64,000 bases of DNA, taken from the NCBI RefSeq assembly GCF_036013645.1, contig NZ_CP107869.1, positions 806,001-870,000 of the forward strand, given 5' to 3'. The stretch comes from Streptomyces sp. NBC_00490 (GTDB taxonomy: Bacteria > Actinomycetota > Actinomycetes > Streptomycetales > Streptomycetaceae). Made by a program: the position numbers and the translations under genes. A model generated the notes under the pieces. The model saw only the letters and a program-made list of their open reading frames with translations. It searched no databases and was not told the origin of the DNA. How positions within the stretch are numbered: the first letter of the stretch is position 1; each line of letters begins with the position of its first letter. This document shows, piece by piece, positions 34,821 through 44,627 of the stretch.

Positions 34821-35370
34821 TCACTCGCCGGTGGTTTTGTCCACCAGCGCGTTGTGTGCCAGCTGCAACGCGTCCGACCCGGCCAGCGCGGCCAGCGCCC
34901 CCATGGCGGTGCGCGTCGCGCGGGGCCACAGCAGCTGGCCAGCGGTCAGCGGTCAGCGTCGAGGCGACCCAGACGCTCACGCAGAACGGGCAGGTCACCA
35001 GCTCGCCCACGACGTCCTTGCCGTTCTCGGACCGGGCCTCCTCATGCAGTTCGGCCGGGCCCTGCGGACCGACGTACCGGGTGAAGGGGGCCCGCAGCGG
35101 ACTGGTCACCGACGCCTTGCTCAGCAACCGGCTGAGCCGGAACGTGGCCACGGACGTGAGCACCACGTCCCACGGCTCGGGCCGGTCCGGCACCGGGCGT
35201 CCGCGCAGCCGTACCGCCGCCGCCCAGGCCGCCGTGTAGGCGCCGAACCCGGCCATGGTCGTGAGATATCCGCCGAGGGGCCGGTCCTGCGCGCCCGCGT
35301 AGTCCCGGCCCGTGCCTCGCACGATCGCCCGCACACGTCGCCCGAGGCGGCTCTCGGTCGCTGTGGTCAT
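34821..35370 (-). pseudogene. DUF1360-family gene frameshifted by a 7-base tandem duplication
   Basis: The first 150 codons encode a DUF1360-type membrane protein (ATFRLSRLLSKASVTSPLRA, then GELVTCPFCVSVWVAS). At 34940-34953 the heptamer CAGCGGT is repeated. Removing one copy restores the frame and gives GQLLWPRATRTAMGALAALA followed by LQLAHNALVDKTTGE and a stop at 34821, the expected end of the family. As it stands the reading frame runs into arginine-rich nonsense up to 34711. A strand-slippage mutation is the simplest cause. Confidence 0.75.
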
Positions 35371-35437
35371 GCGCAGCCGGGTCTCCCCCAGCCGACGGAC
35401 CAAACACGGTGGTGGGCGGCGGTTCGGCGGTTCGGAC

Positions 35438-36385
35438 GTTCGGGCGGATGACCGCGCGGACGCAGCCGTCCGTCTTCTGCTTGAACATGTCGTAGGCGAG
35501 CGGCGCCTCGTCCAGGGACACGCTGTGCGTGGCCAGGTACGCGGTGCTCAGGTCCCCGGCGGCCAGGCGGTCCAGCAGCATGGGGATGTAGCGCTGGCCG
35601 TGCTGTTGGGCACCCCGGAGCGTCAGACCCTTGTTGATCACCGCGCCGAGCGGGAACTTGTCGACAGCGCCGCCGAACACGCCCAGGACGAAGACCGTGC
35701 CGCCCTTGCGGCAGGCGTGGATGGCCTGCCGTACGGCGGTGGGCCGGTCCGTCTGGAGCCGCAGCTGCTGCTTCACCTGGTCGTACAGGTGGACCGGGCT
35801 GTCGCTGTGCGCCTCCATGCCGACGGCCTCGATGCACACGTCCGGGCCACGCCGGCGTTCGGGGACGCGGTCGATGGAGATGACCCGTTCCGCGCCCAGC
35901 AGGATCGCGGCACGGGCCGCCATCTGCCCGACAGCGCCGCACCCCCAGACGGCCACCACGTCCCCCGGCTTGACCCCGCCCAGGTCGGCACCCATCCAGC
36001 CGGTCGGCACCGAGTCGGACACGAACAGGGCACTGGTGTCGTCGACGCCCTCCGGGACGTGGGAGTAACCGAAGATCCCGGCGGTGTCGTCCCCGAAGAG
36101 GGCCTGTCCGATGCCGGGGTTGGTGTTGGTGTTGTCGCACAGCGACCACAGGTCGTGTGTGCAGTACCAGCAGCGCCCGCAGCCGACGAACGAGGAGACG
36201 ACGACCCGGTCGCCGACCTCGTGACGTCGGACCCCGGGCCCCACCTCGACGACCTCGCCGAGGAACTCGTGACCGATCACGTCCCCGGAGCGCATGAAGA
36301 GGTTGTAGCCGCCGATGAGATGCAGGTCGGAGCCGCAGGTGGTGCCCGCGATCAGTCGTACGATCATGTCCTGGTCGTTGCGCAG
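35438..36385 (-). pseudogene. Zinc-dependent alcohol dehydrogenase (MDR) gene with internal deletions
   Basis: The text clearly matches class III-like/formaldehyde-dehydrogenase-type MDR proteins: GTTCGSDLHL, GDVIGHEFLGEVVEVGPGV, CGRCWYCTHDLWSLC, VVAVWGCGAVGQMAARAA, RKGGTVFVLGVFGG. But the first roughly 25 residues are missing, about 20 residues are lost near 36052 (SHVP joined to EGVDD), about 30 more near 35850 (IDRVPERR joined to RGPDVCIEAVG), and the normal stop after AVIRPN is lost. All internal gaps keep frame. The structure of both domains would be damaged. Confidence 0.7.
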
Positions 36386-36580
36386 GCCCGAACGGTTTCT
36401 CCCGTTACTGGTCCGGTTCGGTTTCGGTTCCACCCCGCGCGCACCATCCCTGACTGTCAACGGAGACTCTGGGCTCCCCGGTGGCGGGCCAGTCGGTGCC
36501 GCCGGTGGGACGGGGCGGGGAGCTGGTCCCACCGGCGGCTGCTCAGGACGGCCTGCGGAGAGGCCGTGTGTGCCCGTGCG

Positions 36581-37399
36581 TCAGAAGGCGGGGATGGCGG
36601 CCGCGGCCCGGCTGTCGGCGTTGCGGGCCTTGTTGATGTTGCTCTGGAGGTTGCCGGTGAGCGGGAAGTTGGCCTTGCCCCATGTGGAGTTCCACAGCTG
36701 GTCGCGCGGTGTCTTGTCCATGTTCTCCATGGTGACCAGGGCCGGGCGGTCCCAGCCCCCGTCGCCCCACGCCTCCGGGGCCTCGCCCCACGCGGCGAAG
36801 CGGAACGCGTGCGTGCTCGCGCCGTCCTTGTGGTAGACGATCTCGACCCGGTTGTAGCTCGACTCGCCGTTCAGCCTGCCCATCGGCACCTCGTTGATCG
36901 GGTGGGTGCTGTAGCCGCCGTGCCGGGAGGCGGACAGGAAGCGGGGGCTCTCCTCGCCCTGCTTCTGGAAGACCACGACGGACTCCCAGTCGTGACGGTG
37001 ACCGAAGGCGTCGGCGCCGGCCAGCGTCTGGTCCTTCTCGAAGTAGAGCGCGTAGACATACGCGCACCAGCCGTCCTTGCACCAGCTCTGCGAGTACGTG
37101 TTGGCCTTGCCGAGGTGATTGGTCCGGCAGCCGCCGGTGATCGCCCCGGTGTTGTCCAGACCGCCGTTGAGCTTTCCGCTCGCGTCGACGGCCGCCGCGG
37201 GGAAGCAGCTGTCCGAGTCGTAGTCGAAGAGCGGCATGTACTTGTTCTGGTAGGTGCTCGCGTTCCACGGCAGCGGGGTCAGGATGGCGGCGGACGCGCT
37301 TGTCGAGACGCCGACGGTCAGCGCGCCGGCGCTGAGCGCGACGAGTGCCGCCCGGCCGAGACGGGACGTTGTGCGGTGGTGCGTGGATGCCTTGAACAT
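36581..37399 (-). CDS. Secreted NEP1-like (NPP1/NLP) protein
   Basis: A 272-residue protein. A signal peptide (TTSRLGRAALVALSAGALTV, cut near ASA-AI) precedes an NPP1 domain with the diagnostic heptapeptide GHRHDWE at about residue 133 and the surrounding FEKDQTLAGADAF and SVVVFQKQ. NLPs of plant pathogens bind glycosylinositol phosphorylceramides and lyse dicot cells through these His/Asp/Glu residues. Here all seven are intact. Streptomyces NLPs are usually from soil saprophytes and untested for toxicity. The ATG at 37399 is chosen because the signal begins there. Confidence 0.9.
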   Translation of the reverse strand: MFKASTHHRTTSRLGRAALVALSAGALTVGVSTSASAAILTPLPWNASTYQNKYMPLFDYDSDSCFPAAAVDASGKLNGGLDNTGAITGGCRTNHLGKANTYSQSWCKDGWCAYVYALYFEKDQTLAGADAFGHRHDWESVVVFQKQGEESPRFLSASRHGGYSTHPINEVPMGRLNGESSYNRVEIVYHKDGASTHAFRFAAWGEAPEAWGDGGWDRPALVTMENMDKTPRDQLWNSTWGKANFPLTGNLQSNINKARNADSRAAAAIPAF

Positions 37400-37665
37400 T
37401 GCGGGTGCTCTCCACTGGGTCGTGCCGGGAACACGGCTCGGTCGTGCCGTCGTCCGGCGTGGCGGGACCGACACTGGCAGCCGGAAAGTTGACTGGCACC
37501 CCTTTCATCAGGCCGTTCAATTCCGTCGTCCGGAGTTCGCGTGTGCCGCTCCGACTGTTTTCGGTTGTTTTCGATGTGAACAGCTATGGCGCACGCCCCG
37601 TTTACCCCTGTGATGTGACCGTGAGGTGACTCCTGTGCTGTACGGGGATGGGGAGGGTGGAGCTC

Positions 37666-40600
37666 ATGGGGCGTCCCGAGAGACCGGTGGACCCGCAGGC
37701 CGGTCCGGTGCAGCGGTTCGCCCATGAGCTTCGGGAACTGCGGCGGACCGCGGGCGGGCCCTCGTACCGGCGGATGGCCGAGGCGGCCGGGTTCTCCGCG
37801 GCGACGCTGTCCGAGGCGGCGCGCGGAGAACGACTGCCGTCACTCGCGGTGGTCCAGGGGTATGTGCGGGCGTGCGGGGGCGACCCGGGTGAGTGGGAAC
37901 CGCGCTGGAAGGACGCCGAGACGGAGACCGCGTCCACCGCCCGCGGCGAGGACGGGGCGGCCGCAGCGCCCTACCGAGGGCTGGCGCCCTTCGGCACGGA
38001 CGACCGGGAGTTGTTCTTCGGGCGGGACGGACTGGTCGGCGAGCTTCTGCGACTGGTGCGGGAGCACAGGTTCGCGGTGGTGTTCGGGGCGTCGGGGAGC
38101 GGGAAGTCGTCGCTGCTGCGGGCCGGGCTGATACCCCGCCTCCAGCAGGAGAGCCGCGACCGCGAACGGAACTCCGACCAAGGTGCCCCTGTCGAGGCCG
38201 ACTCCCCTGATCCCCCCGGCCCGCCGGACGCCCCGGACTCCTCTGGCGCGTCGGTCGAGGTGCGGGTGTTCACACCCGGGGAGCGGCCCGCCGAGACGTA
38301 CGGGCACCTGCTGGTCCCGAAGGAAGGAGCGCCGGAGAGCTGGGTGATCGTCGACCAGTTCGAGGAGGTCTTCACCCTCTGCCACGATCGCGCCGAGCGG
38401 ACCCGGTTCGTCGACCTCCTGCTGGCCGCCCGGAACCCGGACAGCCGGTTGCGTGTACTCGTGTCCGTGCGGGCCGACTTCTACGCCCGCTGCGCCGAAC
38501 AGCCGGAACTCGCTGACGCGCTCGCCGATGCCGGGCTGCTGGTCGGGGCGATGACGGCGGACGAGCTGCGGGAGGCGGTGACCCGGCCGGCGGCGGCCGC
38601 CGGGCTCCTGGTCGAGCGGGAACTCACCGCGCGGATCGTCGAGGAGGTCGTCGGCCGACCGGGCGCGCTGCCGATGCTGTCGCATGTCCTGCTGGAGACC
38701 TGGCGGCGGCGCCGGGGCAGGTTGCTGACGCTGGCCGCGTACGAGGCGGCAGGCGGGGTGCGCGGGGCGATCGCGGCGAGCGCGGAGGAGGTGTACGGGC
38801 AGCTGACGCCCGAACAGGCGCGCAGCGCCCGACAGTTGTTGCTGCGGATGGTCGAACCGGGGCAGGGCGGCGCCGACACCCGGCGCCCGCTCACCCGGGC
38901 GGAACTGGCCGAGTCTGCCGACGGCCATGTGCCCGTGGTGGTGGAACGCCTGGCCCGGGCCCGCCTCCTCACCGCCGACGAGGACGGCGTCCAGCTCGCC
39001 CACGAGGCGCTGATCACCTGCTGGCCGAGGCTGCGCGACTGGATCGAGGAGGACCGGGAGTGGCTGTGCCACCACCGGCGGCTGGCCGACGAGACCCGGC
39101 TCTGGCTGGAGCACGACCGCGACCCCGGTGCGCTGATCCGGGGCAGCAGGCTAGCTCGCGCCGAGGCCGTGTTCGCCGGTGAACCGACCGGGGAACGGGG
39201 CCGTCTCACCCCGCCCGAGCGGGAGTTCCTCGGCGCGGCACTCGCGGCCCGCGCGGCGCACGCCCGGACTGCCGCCCGTACCGCCCGGCGTACCCGCGGG
39301 CTCGTCGGCGCGCTGTCCGCCCTGCTGGCGGTGGCCCTGATGGGCGGGCTGGCCGCCTGGCACCTGGGCGTCGACAACACACGGCATCACACCGACACCG
39401 CCGCGCGCCGGATCGCCGACCTCGCCGACGCAACACGGACGACCGATCCGCGCACCGCGATGCTGCTGGGCGTCGCCGCCTGGCGCGTCTCGCCGCTGCC
39501 GGAGGCCCGCCGGGCGCTGCTCGGTTCCCTCGCCCAGGTGGAACACGCCGTCTTCACCGACCCGGCGCCGGGCGACAACCCGAAGCGTTTCCTCGCCGAC
39601 TCCGGCCGCACGCTGCTCAGCGTCGAGGGCCGTACCTGGCGGACCTGGGACGTGGTCACGAGCCGCCGCACCGCCTCCGGCCGACTCCCCGTCGGTGAGG
39701 TGCTCGCGGCCGGTCCCGACGCCCGGGTCCTCGCGGTCGCCGGCGCTGACGGCATCCGCCTGTGGGACACGGCCACCGGCCGCTGGACCGGCGACCCGCG
39801 CCCCCTCCCCGCCACCTCCGTCATCGACATCGCGGAGGGTGGTTACATCGTGAGCGGCACCGGCGACGACCGGGTGAGCCTGCGGTCCGTCACCGGCGGT
39901 GGCGTGCTGTTCGGGGGCCGGGTAGCGAGCGGCCCGGTCACTCCGGCCGTGAGCGCGGACGGGCGCCTGGTCGCCGTCTGCCCGGCGGGCGGGTCGCCGC
40001 AGGTCTGGGACATCTCCGGCCACCGCATCCGCCCCGGCCCCTGGGAGCGGGCGCGCGGCCTGTGCGCCGAGGCGCAGGCGACGTCCCTCGTGTTCGGCGC
40101 CGACGGCGCCCGGCTCGCCGCGCTCTCGGCGTCCGGTGTGACGGTATGGGACACGGCGTCCGCCCGCGAAGTCGCCCGCCTCGACGAACCGGGCGCGCAA
40201 CAGGCCGCGTTCACCCCGGACGGCACCTTCCTGGCGACCGACGCCGGGGCGGAGATCCGGGTGTGGCGCCTGTCCGACCCGGCGGCCCCCGTGTTCCGCC
40301 ACCTCGTCAACAACCAGAGCCTGTACGGCCTCTCCTGGGACCCCACCCGCCGGACCGCCCTGCGTTACCTCGAAGGCGGCGCCGTCCACTGCCTGGAACT
40401 GGGCATGGCGGTCACGCCGACCTGGCGCGCCCACCCGATGTCGGCCGTACGCATCAGCCCGGACGGCCGTACCTACGCGACCGCCCGACTCGTCGGCACC
40501 CGCTACCGTTTCGAACTCCGGGCCATCTCCGACGGCCACCTCCTGCGCACGCTCCCCGCCCCTCCCCCGCCCATGCCGACCGCCCCGTCCGACCCGGCAC

Positions 40601-41493
40601 ACACGGTGGCCCTCATCGCGTTCAGCCCCGACGGCAAGGCACTCTCGTACGGGCTCTCGACGCCCAGCCGGCAGGCGTCCTCCCAGCGCTTCACGGTCTG
40701 GGACCTGACCCGTGACCGGCTCCGGGTCGCCCTGGAACTCGCGACGCCCGAGTCCGCCGCCCCGGTGGCCGCCCTGGCGTTGGGACCGGGCGGCGGCACC
40801 CTTTACGCGGCCCGTCTGCCCGTCCCCGGCACACCGGTCGACGAGGCGTGGAACACCGAAACCGGCCGCCGCGCGACCGACCTCATCGGCCTGACCAGCA
40901 CCCACCTGGCCGTCCACCCCGACGGCAGCCTCCTCGTCGGCGACAACCGCACCGCGGATCTCCACGCCGGGAAGGTCACCGGCAAAGGGCTCGTCCAGGG
41001 CGAACAGATCAGCGCCCTCGCCTTCGCAGCCGACGGTTCACGCCTCGCGGCGGGCGACCTGACCGGGCGGGTCGCCCTGTGGGACGGGGAGTTGAACGAC
41101 CGTACGGGCGTTCTGCGCAACGTCTTCCGCGCTCCCCTGGGCGAAGTACCGGAGGCGGTGAGCGCGCTGGCGGTCAGCCCGGACGGTGCGACCCTGGCCG
41201 TCGGTGGCACCACGGGCACACTCCAGCTCTGGGACATCACCACCCAACAGCCCCTGGGCGGCCCGCTGACCACCCCGGGCGAGATGATCGACTCGCTCGC
41301 CTTCAGCGCCGACAGCGCCACCCTGTACGCGGCCAGCGCCCATGTCCCGCTCCAGCGGTACGCGGTCGACCCCGAACGGGCGGCCACCCAGGTGTGCGCC
41401 CGGGCGGGCAAGGGGGCGAACCTCTCGCGGGAGCAGTGGCGGACGTATGTGCCGGAGGTGGGGTTCAGGAGGGTGTGCGGCCAGGATCTGTAG
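37666..41493 (+). CDS. HTH-nSTAND1-WD40 signalling ATPase
   Basis: A 1275-residue protein. Residues about 15-75 form an XRE-type HTH (LRELRRTAGGPSYRRMAEAA, then FSAATLSEAARGERLPSL). The nSTAND ATPase spans about 105-520, with Walker A FGASGSGKSSLL at about 139 and a Walker B-like WVIVDQFEEV at about 226. A single hydrophobic helix (GLVGALSALLAVALMGGLAA) near residue 545 would span the membrane. About twelve WD40-like repeats fill 630-1260. STAND proteins oligomerise on sensing a signal; this family is abundant in Streptomyces, with unknown targets. The ATG at 37666 follows GGTGGAG. Confidence 0.88.
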   Translation: MGRPERPVDPQAGPVQRFAHELRELRRTAGGPSYRRMAEAAGFSAATLSEAARGERLPSLAVVQGYVRACGGDPGEWEPRWKDAETETASTARGEDGAAAAPYRGLAPFGTDDRELFFGRDGLVGELLRLVREHRFAVVFGASGSGKSSLLRAGLIPRLQQESRDRERNSDQGAPVEADSPDPPGPPDAPDSSGASVEVRVFTPGERPAETYGHLLVPKEGAPESWVIVDQFEEVFTLCHDRAERTRFVDLLLAARNPDSRLRVLVSVRADFYARCAEQPELADALADAGLLVGAMTADELREAVTRPAAAAGLLVERELTARIVEEVVGRPGALPMLSHVLLETWRRRRGRLLTLAAYEAAGGVRGAIAASAEEVYGQLTPEQARSARQLLLRMVEPGQGGADTRRPLTRAELAESADGHVPVVVERLARARLLTADEDGVQLAHEALITCWPRLRDWIEEDREWLCHHRRLADETRLWLEHDRDPGALIRGSRLARAEAVFAGEPTGERGRLTPPEREFLGAALAARAAHARTAARTARRTRGLVGALSALLAVALMGGLAAWHLGVDNTRHHTDTAARRIADLADATRTTDPRTAMLLGVAAWRVSPLPEARRALLGSLAQVEHAVFTDPAPGDNPKRFLADSGRTLLSVEGRTWRTWDVVTSRRTASGRLPVGEVLAAGPDARVLAVAGADGIRLWDTATGRWTGDPRPLPATSVIDIAEGGYIVSGTGDDRVSLRSVTGGGVLFGGRVASGPVTPAVSADGRLVAVCPAGGSPQVWDISGHRIRPGPWERARGLCAEAQATSLVFGADGARLAALSASGVTVWDTASAREVARLDEPGAQQAAFTPDGTFLATDAGAEIRVWRLSDPAAPVFRHLVNNQSLYGLSWDPTRRTALRYLEGGAVHCLELGMAVTPTWRAHPMSAVRISPDGRTYATARLVGTRYRFELRAISDGHLLRTLPAPPPPMPTAPSDPAHTVALIAFSPDGKALSYGLSTPSRQASSQRFTVWDLTRDRLRVALELATPESAAPVAALALGPGGGTLYAARLPVPGTPVDEAWNTETGRRATDLIGLTSTHLAVHPDGSLLVGDNRTADLHAGKVTGKGLVQGEQISALAFAADGSRLAAGDLTGRVALWDGELNDRTGVLRNVFRAPLGEVPEAVSALAVSPDGATLAVGGTTGTLQLWDITTQQPLGGPLTTPGEMIDSLAFSADSATLYAASAHVPLQRYAVDPERAATQVCARAGKGANLSREQWRTYVPEVGFRRVCGQDL

Positions 41494-41666
41494 GGCGACA
41501 GGGCCTGGAGGCCCCAGCGCCGATAGCTCCGTCCGGGCGCAGGCCCAACGGCAGCCCGCCGTCAGGAGGAAGTTGTCACCCAGCTCGCCGCAGAAGGGCG
41601 CAGAACCGTACCCGGCCCGCTCAGCGTCCTTGTGGGAACGCATCCGCCCGCGCAGAAGGCTGCTTC

Positions 41667-42680
41667 ATGCCCCCACAGCACAACAGCACCGTTCCTTCGT
41701 CGCTCGGGGGGACACAACGCGGCGTCGCGGCCGCCACGTTCGCCGTGCTGCTTCACCACCGGCGCGCTCTCACGGCCGCGACGGTACGCGTCGTCACCCT
41801 GACCGCGCTCGCCGGGCTGCTGACGACATTCACGGTCTTCGCTCTGTCCTGGCCTCTGTTCACCCACATGCAAAGCGAACGCATCCGCTACCACCAGCTC
41901 GAGGACCCCTACTCGCACGACCACTCCGATCTGGGACTCGTCGCCCTGGCCTCTCTCCCTCTCTACCTCCTGCTGCTCGGAGTGGGCAGCGCGGCCCTGC
42001 AGACTGTGTGCTCCCGAACGGTCACAGCACAGGCTCCAAGGTCCCCGGAGTCTGACCGTTCACCTACGGCGGTGGGCGCACGACTGCCACCGATCCTCGC
42101 CACATACGTACTGCGCGGCCTGATCGTGTGGACCCCGCCGCTACTGTCCTTCGAGCTGACGCGCCGTCTGACCAGCAATCTGCTCGACACTCCCCTGCCG
42201 CTGGCCCGCGGATCATGGCCCTACACACTCGTCTCGGCGTCCCCGGCGGTCGCCGTGTGCCTCGCCGTGCTGGTCCGCCTCGCGCTTGCCCTCGCCCCCG
42301 CAGCCGCGGCCTCCGGCCTGAGCCCGCACGTGGCTCTGCGTCATTCATGGACGCTGACGACACGCACGCGTGCGGGCGCGGTCCGCGTCCTCGCGGTCGC
42401 CCTGCCACTGGCCGCACTGACCGCCACGGTCATCCGGCTCGCCACACAACTGGCCCTGCCGGTCCGCCCGTTCCTGCGCGACCTCCTCGAAGAGGCAACG
42501 GGCAACTTTTTCGCCGCGTACTACGCCGGCATCCTCGCGCCCGTCATCATCGGCATCCTCACAGCCGCGGCCCTGACCTTCCCCCTCACGGCCACCACCT
42601 TCGCGGCCCTCTACGACCGCCTGTGGTCATCTCACCTTCCGCCGCGACTCGCGGCGACCACGGGCGACTCCACGACCTGA
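41667..42680 (+). CDS. Polytopic membrane protein of unknown function
   Basis: A 337-residue protein with about six hydrophobic segments, among them VVTLTALAGLLTTFTVFALS, ALASLPLYLLLLGVGSAALQ, VSASPAVAVCLAVLVRLALA and AGILAPVIIGILTAAALTFP. The loop LSPHVALRHSWTLTTRTRAG resembles the conserved cytoplasmic motif of glycerophosphoryl-diester-phosphodiesterase membrane-domain proteins, but no phosphodiesterase part is attached. It follows the STAND gene by 173 bases on the same strand, so the two may be linked. No function can be assigned. Confidence 0.7.
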   Translation: MPPQHNSTVPSSLGGTQRGVAAATFAVLLHHRRALTAATVRVVTLTALAGLLTTFTVFALSWPLFTHMQSERIRYHQLEDPYSHDHSDLGLVALASLPLYLLLLGVGSAALQTVCSRTVTAQAPRSPESDRSPTAVGARLPPILATYVLRGLIVWTPPLLSFELTRRLTSNLLDTPLPLARGSWPYTLVSASPAVAVCLAVLVRLALALAPAAAASGLSPHVALRHSWTLTTRTRAGAVRVLAVALPLAALTATVIRLATQLALPVRPFLRDLLEEATGNFFAAYYAGILAPVIIGILTAAALTFPLTATTFAALYDRLWSSHLPPRLAATTGDSTT

Positions 42681-42831
42681 GGCTCCCAACGCCCCCGGCC
42701 TGCCGAACCGCGCGACGTCAGCCCGCATCACCTCGCGCAAGCCGCCTGACGCAGACGGTCACCACGGCAGCTCCTCATCAGCGCGTCTGAGCGCCGCACG
42801 TTCCTGTTCGGCGCTCCCACCCCGCGTTCAG

Positions 42832-43500
42832 TCACGGATGGAACCGCCACCGCCCTTCAGAGACGACATCCACCTTGCCGTCCCTGACGCGAACGGCCGT
42901 GTCGTCGTCGAGGAAATAGATCGGGAAGTCCGCCCCCGCAACGATGCGGTCCGCCCAGGCGTCGTCCCGCTCGGGGAAATCCGGCGAGTACAGGTGGGGC
43001 TTGAGATACCAGTCGAAGAGGCCGAACGGCGGCTCCACGGTTGTCGCACCGAGTACGTGGAGGTCCGCGCTGTCCCCGATCACGTCGGCGGAGTGCCCGG
43101 TGAGATTGCGGCTGAAGATCATCGATCCTGCGCTCATCCCCACGTAGACCCGGCTCTCCAGGGCCTCCAGGAGACCGTCGGCCAGGCCGTTGCCCGTGAT
43201 GCTGCGTGCGAGGTGGTAGTGATTGCCGCCCTCGACGTAGATGACGTCGGCGTGGAGGAGCCGGTCGAGCACCAACTGCCGCGGCAGGCCGTTCAGCTCC
43301 AGGACGTCGAACTCACGCCAGCCGAGGCCATGCAGCCGGCTCATGTCCGTGAGGACCCAGCCGTGGTCCCCCGGTTCGGCAACGGACGCCGTGGGAACGA
43401 ACACAACGTTCGCCGACCCGAACGGCTTTCCCAGCATGTCCCGCAGCGCATCCCGAAGCGTCTCGTTGCGCAGTCCACTCGCCGTCAACAGAAGGTTCAT
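42832..43500 (-). CDS. Peptidase E / S51-type glutamine-amidotransferase-like hydrolase
   Basis: A 222-residue protein of peptidase family S51. It shows MNLLLTASGLRNETLRDALR, VIYVEGGNHYHLARSI at about residue 85 and the nucleophile elbow YVGMSAGSMIF at about residue 115; a serine there, with nearby histidine and glutamate, defines the S51 active site. E. coli PepE cleaves Asp-X dipeptides. The ATG at 43500 is chosen over a TTG four codons upstream, though neither has a strong Shine-Dalgarno. It is divergent from the ECF sigma gene. Confidence 0.85.
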   Translation of the reverse strand: MNLLLTASGLRNETLRDALRDMLGKPFGSANVVFVPTASVAEPGDHGWVLTDMSRLHGLGWREFDVLELNGLPRQLVLDRLLHADVIYVEGGNHYHLARSITGNGLADGLLEALESRVYVGMSAGSMIFSRNLTGHSADVIGDSADLHVLGATTVEPPFGLFDWYLKPHLYSPDFPERDDAWADRIVAGADFPIYFLDDDTAVRVRDGKVDVVSEGRWRFHP

Positions 43501-43613
43501 CGAGCGAGCCAAGCACGGCGCACGGACGCCCGCAACGAACCAGGACCCGCGTGGCAGCTGTCCGAAGCCCTGGCGGGATCGCGCCGAGGCCCCATCTCCG
43601 GGGCGCGAGTCCG

Positions 43614-44570
43614 GTGCAGCATGATGAGGCTGTGGACTTCGAGCGGTACCGGGGTGAGTTGGTGGCGTTCTGCTACCGGATGCTGGGGTCGGTGCACGAG
43701 GCCGAGGATCTGGTCCAGGAGACGCTGCTGCGTGCCTGGAAGGCCCGTGACCGCTACGATCCGGCGCGCGCGTCGGTGCGGACCTGGCTGTACCGGATCG
43801 CGACCAATGTGTGCCTGACCGCGCTGGAGGGGCGCGGGCGGCGTCCGCTGCCGTCCGGGCTGGGGGTGCCGAGTGACGATCCCGAGGCGCCCTTGACGCC
43901 GGCGCTCGACGTGCCTTGGCTTCAGCCGTTCCCCGATGCGCGGTTCGATGTCGAGGTCAGGGCCGATCTGCGGCTCGCGTGGGTGGCGGCGGTGCAGGTC
44001 CTGCCGCCGCGGCAGCGGGCGGTGCTGGTGCTGCGCGAGGTGCTGGCCTTCACCGCCACCGAGGTCGCCGAGCAGTTGGGGACCACGGTCGCTGCGGTCA
44101 ACAGCGCGTTGCAGCGCGCCCGTGCCGCCCTCACCGGCGTGGGCGACGCGGGTGCGGTCACCGAGCCGGACGATCCAGAGGTGCGGGCGGTCATCCAGCG
44201 GTACATGCGGGCGTTCGAGGCGGCGGATGTACCCGCGCTGGTGCGGCTGCTGGTCGACGACGCCGTGCTGGAGATGCCTCCCGTGCCGCTGTGGTACCGG
44301 GGCAGCCAGGACTACGGCCGGTTCCTGCGGCGGGTGTTCCGGATGCGTGGTACGGGCTGGGGGATGCGGGAGCTCACCGCCAACGGGCAGCCCGCGCTCG
44401 CCGCGTACGTACAGGATTCCGGCGGCGGGTACCGCCTGCACACTCTGCAGGTCTTCACCGTCACCGACGGCCGGGTGGCGCACAACGTGGTGTTCGCAGA
44501 CCCACGGGTCTTCGACGCCTTCGAGCTGCCACGCGAGATTCCCGCAGACGGTTTCCGCCGGGAGCGATGA
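43614..44570 (+). CDS. ECF RNA polymerase sigma factor with C-terminal SnoaL-like domain
   Basis: A 318-residue protein. Region 2 is VAFCYRMLGSVHEAEDLVQE at about residues 16-40. Region 4 is LPPRQRAVLVLREVLAFTAT, then EQLGTTVAAVNSALQRARA at about 130-180. A SnoaL/NTF2-like tail occupies about 200-310 (RAVIQRYMRAFEAADVPALV). Sigma factors with such a tail (SigJ/SigG-like, ECF41/56 groups) are held by their own tail rather than by an anti-sigma factor. The start is GTG at 43614 or 43632. A RibD-like reductase gene follows. Confidence 0.87.
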   Translation: MQHDEAVDFERYRGELVAFCYRMLGSVHEAEDLVQETLLRAWKARDRYDPARASVRTWLYRIATNVCLTALEGRGRRPLPSGLGVPSDDPEAPLTPALDVPWLQPFPDARFDVEVRADLRLAWVAAVQVLPPRQRAVLVLREVLAFTATEVAEQLGTTVAAVNSALQRARAALTGVGDAGAVTEPDDPEVRAVIQRYMRAFEAADVPALVRLLVDDAVLEMPPVPLWYRGSQDYGRFLRRVFRMRGTGWGMRELTANGQPALAAYVQDSGGGYRLHTLQVFTVTDGRVAHNVVFADPRVFDAFELPREIPADGFRRER

Positions 44571-44627
44571 GTCGGGGCGGTGCGGCCGGTACATACCGGT
44601 GAGCACCGAACCGAAGGGAAACTCATC

